A DNA stretch of 64,000 bases from Nonomuraea angiospora (lineage in GTDB: Bacteria > Actinomycetota > Actinomycetes > Streptosporangiales > Streptosporangiaceae): assembly GCF_014873145.1 (NCBI RefSeq), contig NZ_JADBEK010000001.1, forward strand, positions 12,958,001-13,022,000, written 5' to 3'. Below the pieces are notes generated by a model. The model was not told where the DNA came from and searched no databases. It was given only the letters and a program-made list of their open reading frames with translations. The translations under genes and the position numbers were made by a program. This document shows positions 52,649-61,142 of this stretch, piece by piece (the first letter of the stretch is position 1; every line of letters begins with the position of its first letter).

Positions 52649-53513
52649 CGACGACCTGGCGCTGTTACTGCTGATCCGATCCTTCGAGCTGAAGCTGCTC
52701 GCGCTCTTCGAGCGCGGCGAGCTCAACGGCACCACCCACACCTGCCTCGGCCAGGAGTACGTCCCCGTCTCCCTGCGGACGCTCCTGCGCGAGAGCGACT
52801 GGATCTTCAGCAACCACCGGGGCCATGGCCACTATCTGGCCAGGTTCGAGGACCCGGAGGGGCTGCTGGCCGAGATCATGGGCAGGAAGGGGGCGATCTG
52901 CGACGGCGTCGGCGGCAGCCAGCACCTGAAGCGCGACCGCTACCTGTCCACCGGCGTGCAGGGCCAGAGCCTACCCGTGGCGGCCGGGGTCGCGCTGCGG
53001 CTGAAACGGTACGAGCCGGGCGCGCTGGCGTGCGTCTACATCGGCGACGGCACCTGGGGCGAGGGCGCCGTGTACGAGGCGCTCAACCTGGCCCAGCTCT
53101 GGCGGCTCCCGCTCCTGGTCGTGGTCGAGCACAACGGCATCGCCCAGTCCACGCCGACGGGGCTGCAGATGGCGGGCACGGTGGAGGGGCGGGCGCACGC
53201 GTTCGGCGTGGCGCACCACCGGGTGGACATCGTGGACATTCACGAGATCCGCGCCCAGCTCGCGCCTCTCGTCGACCGGGTACGGGCGGAGTCGTGCCCG
53301 CTGGTCGTGGAGTTCGCCACCCACCGCCTCGGCCCCCACAGCAAGGGCGACGACACCCGGCCGCCCGGCTTCCCGCGCTTCGACTGGTACGCCGCCTACC
53401 AGGCCGCGCACCCCGTACAGTCCGCCGGGATCGAGGCGGAGGCCCGTACCCGGATCGACCGGATCGCGGCCGAGGTCGCCGCCCGGCCGCCGTCCGTCTG
53501 GCGGGCGGCGTGA
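52632..53513 (+). CDS. 2-oxo-acid dehydrogenase E1 component, alpha subunit
   Basis: This 293-aa ThDP protein is short for its class (usually 320-400) but has the core motifs: HRGHGHYLARFED, DGVGGSQHL, and the ThDP/Mg motif GDG at 138-140 followed by WRLPLLVVVEHN (Asn168). With the following E1-beta and E2 it should decarboxylate a 2-oxo acid and pass the acyl group to the lipoyl arm. The ATG at 52632 has a weak GAGAG site, and a 10-codon leader frame with the strong AGGAGG ends just inside it. The operon ends against the NRPS genes, so a role in making an acyl-CoA starter or building block is plausible. Confidence 0.88.
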   Translation: MDKLSDDDLALLLLIRSFELKLLALFERGELNGTTHTCLGQEYVPVSLRTLLRESDWIFSNHRGHGHYLARFEDPEGLLAEIMGRKGAICDGVGGSQHLKRDRYLSTGVQGQSLPVAAGVALRLKRYEPGALACVYIGDGTWGEGAVYEALNLAQLWRLPLLVVVEHNGIAQSTPTGLQMAGTVEGRAHAFGVAHHRVDIVDIHEIRAQLAPLVDRVRAESCPLVVEFATHRLGPHSKGDDTRPPGFPRFDWYAAYQAAHPVQSAGIEAEARTRIDRIAAEVAARPPSVWRAA

Positions 53514-54553
53514 CGGTCGGCGGGGCGGCCGCGGGCCGGGCGCGCGTCGGCGAGAACCTCAACCGCGCGCTGCACGGCCTCCTCGAGGACGACCCCTCCG
53601 TGTACGTCCTGGGCGAGGACCTCCTCGACCCCTACGGCGGCGCCTTCAAGATCACCAAGGGCCTGTCCACCCGCTTCCCCGGCCGCGTGCTCACCACCCC
53701 GCTCAGCGAGGGCGCCATCGTCGGTGCGGCCTCGGGGCTGGCGCTGGCGGGCGGCAAGGCGGTCGTGGAGATCATGTTCGCCGACTTCGCGGCGCTCGCC
53801 TTCGACCAGATCCTCAACTTCGCCGGCAAATCCGTCTCCATGTACGGGCACCGCGTGCCCCTCCCGCTGGTGATCCGGTGCCCGTCCGGCGGCCACCGCG
53901 GCTACGGCCCCACCCACAGCCAGAGCCCGCAGAAGCACTTCATCGGGATCCCCGGGCTGTCGCTGTTCGAGATGTCGCCCTTCCACGACAACCGGGCCGT
54001 GCTCGACCGCATGCTGGCGCTGGGCGAGCCGTGCCTGCTGTTCGAGGACAAGGTGCTCTACACGCGGCGGATGTACGAGGTGGACGAGCTGTTCACGTGG
54101 GAACTGGTGGGCGACGTGGCGGTGGTCCGCCTCGACACCGGTGGACCCGGCGGCCTTGAGATCCCCTCCGGCGACCTCGACTACGTGCTCATCACCCCCG
54201 GCGGGGTCGCCCATCGCGCGCTGGCCGCCATGCGAACCCTGCTGCTCGACCACGACCTGACCGGCGTCCTGATGGTCCCCTCGCGCTTATACCCCCTCGA
54301 CCTGTCGGACCTGCTGCCGCTGCTCGGGCGGGCGCCGCTGGTGTGCGTGGCCGAGGACGGCAGCGCGGGCGGCACCTGGGGCGACCACGTGGCCGCCGAC
54401 CTGCACACCCGCCTCTGGGGCCGCCTGCGGCGCCCGGTCCGGCTGGTCAGCTCGGCGGACAGCGTGATCCCCACGGCCGCCCACCTGGAGCGCGAGGTGC
54501 TCGTCCAGGACTCCACGATCCGCCGTGCCGTGCTGGAGGGGCTGGATGGCTGA
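53510..54553 (+). CDS. 2-oxo-acid dehydrogenase E1 component, beta subunit
   Basis: The 347-aa protein has the transketolase-like pyrimidine-binding and C-terminal domains of E1-beta: RVGENLNRALHGLLEDD, YVLGEDLLDPYGGAFKITKG, TPLSEGAIVGAASGLALAGG, IMFADFAALAFDQI, and CPSGGHRGYGPTHSQSPQKH. The GTG start overlaps the E1-alpha stop by four bases (GTGA), so the two subunits are made together. The C-terminal domain has the SxLYPLDLSDLLPLL-like segment (here SRLYPLDLSDLLPLL). It forms the alpha2-beta2 E1 heterotetramer. Substrate specificity, for pyruvate, acetoin or a branched-chain or special keto acid, cannot be read by eye. Confidence 0.9.
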   Translation: MTVGGAAAGRARVGENLNRALHGLLEDDPSVYVLGEDLLDPYGGAFKITKGLSTRFPGRVLTTPLSEGAIVGAASGLALAGGKAVVEIMFADFAALAFDQILNFAGKSVSMYGHRVPLPLVIRCPSGGHRGYGPTHSQSPQKHFIGIPGLSLFEMSPFHDNRAVLDRMLALGEPCLLFEDKVLYTRRMYEVDELFTWELVGDVAVVRLDTGGPGGLEIPSGDLDYVLITPGGVAHRALAAMRTLLLDHDLTGVLMVPSRLYPLDLSDLLPLLGRAPLVCVAEDGSAGGTWGDHVAADLHTRLWGRLRRPVRLVSSADSVIPTAAHLEREVLVQDSTIRRAVLEGLDG

Positions 54554-55841
54554 GATCCGGGTGCCGAAGCTGAACACCAACGACTCGGCGTACGTGCTGC
54601 TGGAATGGCTGGTTGCGGACGGCGCGCCGGTGCGGGGCGATGACGTGGTGGCGTCGGTGGAGACGTCCAAGACGGTGGAGGAGCTGGTCAGCGGGCACGA
54701 CGGGATCCTCGTCCACCTCGTCCCGGCGGGCGCCGACTGCACCCCGGGCCAGCCCATCGCCCGCATCACCTCCCATCCCGCACCGGTCGCGGCGGGCTCC
54801 GGTGAGGCCCTGCCCTCCACGGCGCCGCTGATCACGGCGCCCGCGCAGGCGCTCATCGACGAGCTGGGCATCGACCCCGCCCGCGTGCGCGCCCTGCCCG
54901 TGAAGGTGGTGCGGCGCGCCGACGTCGAGCGCCTGGCCGCAACGGGCGCACCCCCGCCGGCGCCGCCTGCCACTCAAGGACTCGCGCTGTCCGCGGAGGC
55001 TGCCGTCCCGGAGACACCCCCATCGCCCCTGCCCACCGCGCTGTCGCCCGCAGTCACGCCACCCGGCGAGACGCCGCCCGCCGTCGTCCCGCCCGCCGCC
55101 GTTGCGCCGAGTATCGTGCCCGCCCCCGCCACGTCGGCCGCTGTCGCGTCACCCGGTGCCGCGCCTGACTCCGGCGTGCCGGCCGGGGAGAGCGTGCAGC
55201 GGCTGAGCGGGAATCAGCGGGCCGTCGGAAGGACGGTGAGCCTTTCGCATCGGACGATCCCCGCCGCCTACACCGCCATAAAAGTCGACGTAGGCAAGGC
55301 CACCGCAGCCGCCCGCGACCTCACCAAGCGCCTGCGCAAGCTCGTCGGCCTGCCCGACCTCCTCATCGCCGCCGTCGCCCGCCTGCACCAGGACTTCCCG
55401 CTGTGCTTCGCCACCCTCCTGGACGAGGACACGGCCGCCGTCCCCGACGCCCCCGACGTGGGCGTAACGATCGATCTCGGCACCGGCCTGTACGTGCCGG
55501 TCATCCGGGACGCGCACGACAAGGGGATCGAGGAGATCGCCGGGGAGCTGGCCGGCTTCCGGAGGCTGGCCCAGCGCGGCGGGTTCAGGCAGGAGCACCT
55601 GGACGGCGGCAACATCGTCGTCACCCTGCACCACGACCGTGACATCGTCATGGCCGTCCCCATCGTCTTCCCGGGCCAGGCGTGCGCCCTCGCGCTCACC
55701 TCGCCGCAGCGGGAGGGCGAGCGCACCGTGGCGGTGATCGGGCTGGCCTACGACCACCGGCTGGTCAACGGCAGGGACGCCGTCCTGTTCCTCCAGGCGC
55801 TCAAGGAAGGGCTAGAGGCGGCGTCGTTCGAGGGACTGTAG
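54546..55841 (+). CDS. Dihydrolipoamide acyltransferase (E2)
   Basis: The 431-aa protein has a lipoyl domain (1-75; lipoylated Lys42 in VETSKTVEEL), a peripheral-subunit-binding domain (about 96-133; ALIDELGIDPARVRALPVKV), a long Pro/Ala/Val linker (135-215), and the CoA-acyltransferase catalytic domain (230-425). The catalytic motif is DHRLVNGRDA, with His404; the position often Asp is Asn. No E3 gene is present, so the housekeeping lipoamide dehydrogenase must serve. ATG 54546 overlaps the E1-beta stop by eight bases. Its own end overlaps the convergent NRPS-MFS gene by 30 bases. Product would be an acyl-CoA. Confidence 0.9.
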   Translation: MAEIRVPKLNTNDSAYVLLEWLVADGAPVRGDDVVASVETSKTVEELVSGHDGILVHLVPAGADCTPGQPIARITSHPAPVAAGSGEALPSTAPLITAPAQALIDELGIDPARVRALPVKVVRRADVERLAATGAPPPAPPATQGLALSAEAAVPETPPSPLPTALSPAVTPPGETPPAVVPPAAVAPSIVPAPATSAAVASPGAAPDSGVPAGESVQRLSGNQRAVGRTVSLSHRTIPAAYTAIKVDVGKATAAARDLTKRLRKLVGLPDLLIAAVARLHQDFPLCFATLLDEDTAAVPDAPDVGVTIDLGTGLYVPVIRDAHDKGIEEIAGELAGFRRLAQRGGFRQEHLDGGNIVVTLHHDRDIVMAVPIVFPGQACALALTSPQREGERTVAVIGLAYDHRLVNGRDAVLFLQALKEGLEAASFEGL

Positions 55842-58800
55842 GCCGACCAGGTCGTCGGGCGCGGCGTCGGCGGCGTCGTCCACCAGGGACGGCAGCCGGG
55901 ACCGGAGCGCCACGACCGCCAGCACCGCCATCGCGACCGCGAACAGGACGTACATCAACCCCACCCCCCGCCCCGCCCCCGTTCCGATCAGCGCGCCGAC
56001 GGTGGAGGCGAGCGGCCCGTCCGGGGCGAGCAGCGGGTCGAACACCGCCGCCCCGTACGGCGCCACGAGCCCGAACCCCAGCGGCAGCGTCGACCAGGCG
56101 ATCAGCGTGTTCAGCGCGAACACCCGCCCGTGGAAGCGCTGCGGCACCTTCACCTGCACGATCGTGGCGTAGACCCCGTTGAGCAGCGTCACCCACAACG
56201 ACATCCCGAACGCCCCGATCCCGATCGTCACCAGATCCGGCCGCAACCCCGTGACCAGGCAGAACACGGCCAGCGCGAGCGTGCACCAGAGCACCGCCCG
56301 CATCCGCCGGTGGCCCGGCCCGCCCCACACCGTCATCGCCAGGCCGCCGAGCAGCACCCCGAGCCCCGACAGGAACGAGATCCGCCCCACGTCCTGCAGC
56401 CCCGCGAACGACAGCACCAGCGGCGAGATCATCAGGAAGAGCGGCGACAGGAACACGTTCAGGACCGCGAAGAACAGCAGCATCCGCCGGAAGCCGAGCT
56501 GCCCCCACGAATACCGGAACCCGGCCACCAGCTCCGTCATGACCGGCTCCTTGCGCCGCCAGGCCATCGCCCGGGGGAAGCGCACCAGCAGCGTCACGGC
56601 GATCGCGAACACGTAGCTGACCACGTCCAGGACCAGGATGCCCCCGAGCCCGACGACCGCCATCAGCCCGGCGGCCGCCAGCGGCACGATGAGCTGCGTC
56701 ATCCCCCCGGCCATCTGCACGATGCCGTTCGCGTGGCCGAGGTGCCGCTTGGGCACGAGCTGCGGCACGGCCGAGCTGTAGGCGAGGCGCTGGAACGTGA
56801 GCGCCACCGACAGCAGCGCGAGCAGCGGGTAGACGTGCCAGGTCTGCAGGTTGCCGGTCCACAGCAGCACGCCGAGCAGGAGCTGCGTCCCGAGTGCGGC
56901 GAAGTCGCCGCCGAGCATCACGGTACGGCGGTCGCTGCGGTCCACGATGGCGCCCGCCAGCGGGGCCACCACCATCCCCGGCACCAGGCCGAGCACGGCG
57001 AGCAGGGCGAACTGGGCCAGGGAGCCCGTGGTGAGATAGATCCAGATCGGAATGGCGAACTCGGTCAGTGCCGAGCCCATGATCGACAGCAGCTGGCCCC
57101 CGGCCACGGCCAGGAACCGCCGCATGCTGGGTTGCGGCCCGGCGAGCGATCCCCGAGCCGGGGCCGGCCGTGCGGATGGGATGAGGTGGGAGGTGTCGTG
57201 CAGGCGCCAGTTCGGGCCCGACGCCGGCTCGCCCGTCTCCAGGGCGAGGTGGGTGCGGGTCACGATCTCGGCCAGCTCCTGCGCCCGATATTTCAGGAAA
57301 AAGTGTCCGGCCTCATCCAGCTCCACCACCGCGGCCGTCGGACTCAGGAAGTGCCACTCGCGATACCGCTCCTCGAAGTACTCGGTAGCCGGATCCCGCT
57401 CGCCCGCCACACTGATCACCGGCGCCCGCAACGGCTCCACCGCGCTCTCGAACAGCCCGGTGAAATACTCCTCCGCGGCCTCCGTGTCCTCGCGCATGTT
57501 CCTGATGATGTGCCGCGCCTGTCCCGGATCGAGCTCGCTCATGTCGAGCCCCATCGAGGTCAGCCAGTTGGCGTAGCTGCGGTCGCTGCGCAGGTACTCC
57601 CGCCGCGCCACCCGGGACAGCGCCGCCAGAACCCGGTTCCCCGGCCGGGCGAACGGGAAGATCGCCCCGATGTAGACCGCTTCGAGCCGCCGCCCCGCCG
57701 CCTCCAGCCGCCGCGCGATGGCGACCGTCAGCGCCGACCCGACCCCGCAGTGCCCGTACAGCGCGAGCGGCCCCCGTACCTTCTCCAGGATCTCCCGCAC
57801 GCACCGGTCGGCCACCTCCTCCAGAGGCAGCCGGTCATCCTCCAGCCCCACGTCGTGCCCGGGGATCGCGACCGCCCACAGCGCGTGCGTGGCGGGCAGC
57901 GCGTCGGCCAGCGGCTGATAGGCCACCGCGGCGCCCCCGCCGTACGGGACGCACACGTACGTGAGCTCGGCACGGGCGCGGCGCGGCGTCAGCTCGTGCA
58001 GCAGCCCGCGCGGCCCGGCGGCGCCCCCGTCGGCGAACGCGGCCAGCTCGCGCACCGTCGGATGCTTGAACAGGTCCACCACCGCGACCGGCGACGGGAG
58101 CCGCCTGCGCAGGCGCGCCACGACCTTGATGGCCAGCAGCGAGTGCCCGCCGACGTCGAAGAAGTCGTCGTCGACGCCGAAGTCCGCCCCGTCGAGCACC
58201 TCCGCCCAGACGGCGCTCACCAGGCGTTCGGTGTCGGTCTCCGGCCGGGTGCGCGTTCCTGCCGGAGCGGCGGAGGGGGCGGGGAGGCGGCGGCGGTCCA
58301 CCTTGCCGTTGGACGTGAGGGGCAGGCTCGGGAGGGCGACGAAACGGGCGGGGATCATGTACGCGGGCAGCGTCTCGGCGAGGTGGGCGCGCAGCCGCAC
58401 CGGGTCCAGGCGCGGCGTGACCACGTACGCGACGAGCTGCGCCCCCGTGCCCCGCCCGTCGGTCGTGACCACGCACTCGGTCACGTCGGGGTGGCGGGCG
58501 AGATGGGTCTCGATCTCGCCCAGCTCGATCCGGTAGCCGCGGATCTTGACCTGGGCGTCGGCCCGGCCGAGGAACTCGATGACGCCGTCGGCGGCGTACC
58601 GGCCGAGGTCGCCCGTGCGGTAGAGGCGCTCGCCGGTGCGGGGGTGGGTGCGGAAGGAGGCGGCCGTCCGCTCGGGGTCGCGCCAGTAGCCGGTGGCGAC
58701 GCCCGCGCCGCCGATGTACAGGTCGCCGGGCACGCCGACGGGCATGTCCCGCAGCCCGGGGCCGAGGACGTGGAACGTCTGGTTGGCCAGGGGGCGGCCG

Positions 58801-61142
58801 TACGGGATGGAGGTCCAGGCCGGGTCCACCCGGCCGATCGGGTACGAGATGGACCAGATCGACCCCTCGGTGGCGCCGCCCAGGCTGATGACCTCGGCGT
58901 CCGGGGCGAGGGCGCGGATGCGGTCGGGGAGCGTCAGCGGGATCCAGTCGCCCGACAGCAGGACCAGGCGCAGCGAGCCGAGGTCGGCGCCCTCGTGCTC
59001 GGCGTGGTCCACCAGGAGCTCCATGAGGGCGGGCACGGAGTTCCAGACGGTGACGCGTTCCCGCTCCACCAGGCGGGCCCAGGCGGCCGGGTCCTTGTCG
59101 GCGGCCGGGTCGCCTATGACGAGGGTCGCCCCGACGGCCAGCGCGCCGTAGACGTCGTACACGGACAGGTCGAAGCTCAGGGCCGACAGCGCGAGGAAGC
59201 GGTCGGCGGGGCCGACGCGGAAGCGCTGGTTGAGGTCGCGGACGGTGTTCAGGGCGGCCCGGTGCTCGATCATCACCCCCTTGGGGGCGCCGGTGGAGCC
59301 GGAGGTGAAGATCACGTACGCGAGGTCGGCGGGGGAGGCGGGACAGTCGAAGGGCGGGGCGTCGGCGTCCGGGAGCACCGCGAGCCGGGTCACCCCGGCG
59401 GGCCAGGACAGCTCCAGCCAGGGCTGGGTGACGGCGATCGCGCATCCGCCGCGCTCGATCAGCTCGAAGCGCCGCTGGTCGGGCAGGTCGGCGTCGATCG
59501 GCAGGTACGCCGCCCCGGCCGCGTTGACCGCCAGCACCGCGACGACCTGCTCCCAGCCCCGCTCCATCACGACGGCCACCAACCGGCCCGGCCCGGCCCC
59601 AGCCGCCCTGAGCTCGGCGGCCAGCGACCGCACCCGGCGGCGCAGCTCCCCGTACGTGATCTCGCCCCCGGGATGCCGCACCGCCACGGCCCCGCTGTCC
59701 GCGCCGGACATGACCGGCTCGTGCAGCAGGCCGGGCGGGCCGAGGTCGACGGCGGTGTCGTTCCAGCGCCGCCGCTCGTCCAGCTCGCGCGGCGTCAGCA
59801 GCTCCAGCTCCGACACCGGCGCCGCCGGATCGGCCGCCACCCCTTCCAGCAGCGTGACCAGGTGCCCGGCCATGCGCTCGATCCGCTCGGCGGAGAACAG
59901 CGCGGTGTTGTAGACGAACAGGAACGCCCCGCCGCCCCCGGTGTAGAGCTCCAGGTCGAAGCGGGTCGCCCACACTCCCGGCTCGAACCCCTCCAGCGTC
60001 AGCGGCCCCGGCTCCGGCTCGCCGCCGTAGTTCTGCATGGCGAGGAGGACCTGGAACACCGGCGACCTGGACGGCTCCCGCGCCACGTTCAGCTCCGACA
60101 CCAGCCGCTCGAACGGCACCTCCTGGTGCGAGTACGCGTCCGTGGCCAGCTCCCGCACCCGGTCCAGCAGCTCCTCGAACGACGGATCCCCGGACAGGTC
60201 CACCCGCATCGCCAGCAGGTTGACGAAGCACCCGACCAGGTTGTCCAGCTCGGGCAGCGCCCGCCCGGCCACCGGCGAGCCGATCGCCACGTCGTCCTGC
60301 CCCGCGTACCGCCCGAGCAGCACCGCGAAGGCCGCCAGCAGCACCATGTACGGCGTCGCGCGATGCTCCCCGCCCAGCCGGTCCAGCCGCTCGGCCAGCT
60401 CGGGGGCGATCGCGAAGTGGTGCGCCGCCCCGGCGTAGGTCAGCTCGGGCGGCCGCGGCGCGTCGGCCGGCAGCTCCAGGGGCTGCAGCCCGGCCAGCCG
60501 GTCGCGCCAGTAGCCGACGTCGCCGTCCGCGCGTTCGCGCTGCCAGGCGGCGAAGTCCCCGTACGTGATCGGCAGCTCGGGCGCGGTCCCGCCGGTGCAG
60601 AACGCCAGGATCTCGCGCAGCAGGAGGTTCGCCGACCAGCCGTCGGCCGCGATGTGGTGCACGGCCAGCGCCAGCACGTGGTCGTCGGGCGCCAGCCGTA
60701 CCAGCAGGGCTCTCATGACCGGGCCCGCCACCAGGTCGAACGGCTCCGCCAGGAACGGCCCCACCAACTCCCTGGCCTCCTCCGCCGACCCGGCCGCGGC
60801 GACGGTCAGCGGGACCTCGGACTCGTCCGACACCAGCACGTCCGGCTGCCCGTCCGCGCCCGCCGGGAAGCGGGTGCGCAGCGGCTGGTGGCGTTCGCAG
60901 ACCCTGCGCAGCGCCGCCGCCAGCGCGTCGGCCCGGAGCGGCCCGCGCACCCGCCGCACCAGCGGGATCGTGTAGGCGGCGTTCCCCGGGGCGTACTGCT
61001 CCATGAACCACAGCCGCTCCTGCGCGTACGACAGGGGCGGCGGCCGGTCGGCGGGCAGCGCGGGGATGGCCGGCCGCGATCCGCCGCGCCTGCGCAGCCG
61101 CTGGGTGAGCAGCGCCCGCTGGGCCTGCGTCAACTCGGTCAT
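55812..61142 (-). CDS. NRPS termination module (C-A-PCP-TE) fused to an MFS exporter
   Basis: One uninterrupted frame of 1,776 aa. C domain 34-455 has the intact HHIAADG, the normal condensation type. A domain 470-955 has FTSGSTGAPKG and GRADAQVKIRGYRIE; a hand-read specificity code (D-L-Y-N-L-S-L-I-W-K) matches that known for L-cysteine. PCP about 965-1035, with Ser1001 in FFDVGGHSLL for phosphopantetheine. TE 1055-1300 has GHCGVGSA, so Cys1132 replaces the usual Ser, with Asp1250 (GERDP) and His1280 (EAGHF). From 1340 to 1750 follows a 12-helix MFS domain of the EntS type (LAGAIVDRSDRRTVMLGGD). ATG 61142 overlaps the upstream NRPS stop (ATGA) and has GGAGG. The MFS part has no ribosome site of its own, so fusion is genuine. 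Its end overlaps the convergent E2 gene. Confidence 0.93.
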   Translation of the reverse strand: MTELTQAQRALLTQRLRRRGGSRPAIPALPADRPPPLSYAQERLWFMEQYAPGNAAYTIPLVRRVRGPLRADALAAALRRVCERHQPLRTRFPAGADGQPDVLVSDESEVPLTVAAAGSAEEARELVGPFLAEPFDLVAGPVMRALLVRLAPDDHVLALAVHHIAADGWSANLLLREILAFCTGGTAPELPITYGDFAAWQRERADGDVGYWRDRLAGLQPLELPADAPRPPELTYAGAAHHFAIAPELAERLDRLGGEHRATPYMVLLAAFAVLLGRYAGQDDVAIGSPVAGRALPELDNLVGCFVNLLAMRVDLSGDPSFEELLDRVRELATDAYSHQEVPFERLVSELNVAREPSRSPVFQVLLAMQNYGGEPEPGPLTLEGFEPGVWATRFDLELYTGGGGAFLFVYNTALFSAERIERMAGHLVTLLEGVAADPAAPVSELELLTPRELDERRRWNDTAVDLGPPGLLHEPVMSGADSGAVAVRHPGGEITYGELRRRVRSLAAELRAAGAGPGRLVAVVMERGWEQVVAVLAVNAAGAAYLPIDADLPDQRRFELIERGGCAIAVTQPWLELSWPAGVTRLAVLPDADAPPFDCPASPADLAYVIFTSGSTGAPKGVMIEHRAALNTVRDLNQRFRVGPADRFLALSALSFDLSVYDVYGALAVGATLVIGDPAADKDPAAWARLVERERVTVWNSVPALMELLVDHAEHEGADLGSLRLVLLSGDWIPLTLPDRIRALAPDAEVISLGGATEGSIWSISYPIGRVDPAWTSIPYGRPLANQTFHVLGPGLRDMPVGVPGDLYIGGAGVATGYWRDPERTAASFRTHPRTGERLYRTGDLGRYAADGVIEFLGRADAQVKIRGYRIELGEIETHLARHPDVTECVVTTDGRGTGAQLVAYVVTPRLDPVRLRAHLAETLPAYMIPARFVALPSLPLTSNGKVDRRRLPAPSAAPAGTRTRPETDTERLVSAVWAEVLDGADFGVDDDFFDVGGHSLLAIKVVARLRRRLPSPVAVVDLFKHPTVRELAAFADGGAAGPRGLLHELTPRRARAELTYVCVPYGGGAAVAYQPLADALPATHALWAVAIPGHDVGLEDDRLPLEEVADRCVREILEKVRGPLALYGHCGVGSALTVAIARRLEAAGRRLEAVYIGAIFPFARPGNRVLAALSRVARREYLRSDRSYANWLTSMGLDMSELDPGQARHIIRNMREDTEAAEEYFTGLFESAVEPLRAPVISVAGERDPATEYFEERYREWHFLSPTAAVVELDEAGHFFLKYRAQELAEIVTRTHLALETGEPASGPNWRLHDTSHLIPSARPAPARGSLAGPQPSMRRFLAVAGGQLLSIMGSALTEFAIPIWIYLTTGSLAQFALLAVLGLVPGMVVAPLAGAIVDRSDRRTVMLGGDFAALGTQLLLGVLLWTGNLQTWHVYPLLALLSVALTFQRLAYSSAVPQLVPKRHLGHANGIVQMAGGMTQLIVPLAAAGLMAVVGLGGILVLDVVSYVFAIAVTLLVRFPRAMAWRRKEPVMTELVAGFRYSWGQLGFRRMLLFFAVLNVFLSPLFLMISPLVLSFAGLQDVGRISFLSGLGVLLGGLAMTVWGGPGHRRMRAVLWCTLALAVFCLVTGLRPDLVTIGIGAFGMSLWVTLLNGVYATIVQVKVPQRFHGRVFALNTLIAWSTLPLGFGLVAPYGAAVFDPLLAPDGPLASTVGALIGTGAGRGVGLMYVLFAVAMAVLAVVALRSRLPSLVDDAADAAPDDLVGLQSLERRRL

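Noticed and set aside
57125..57150. Internal start giving a separate MFS exporter
   Set aside because: No ribosome-binding sequence precedes Met1340, and the preceding linker is in frame and continuous.
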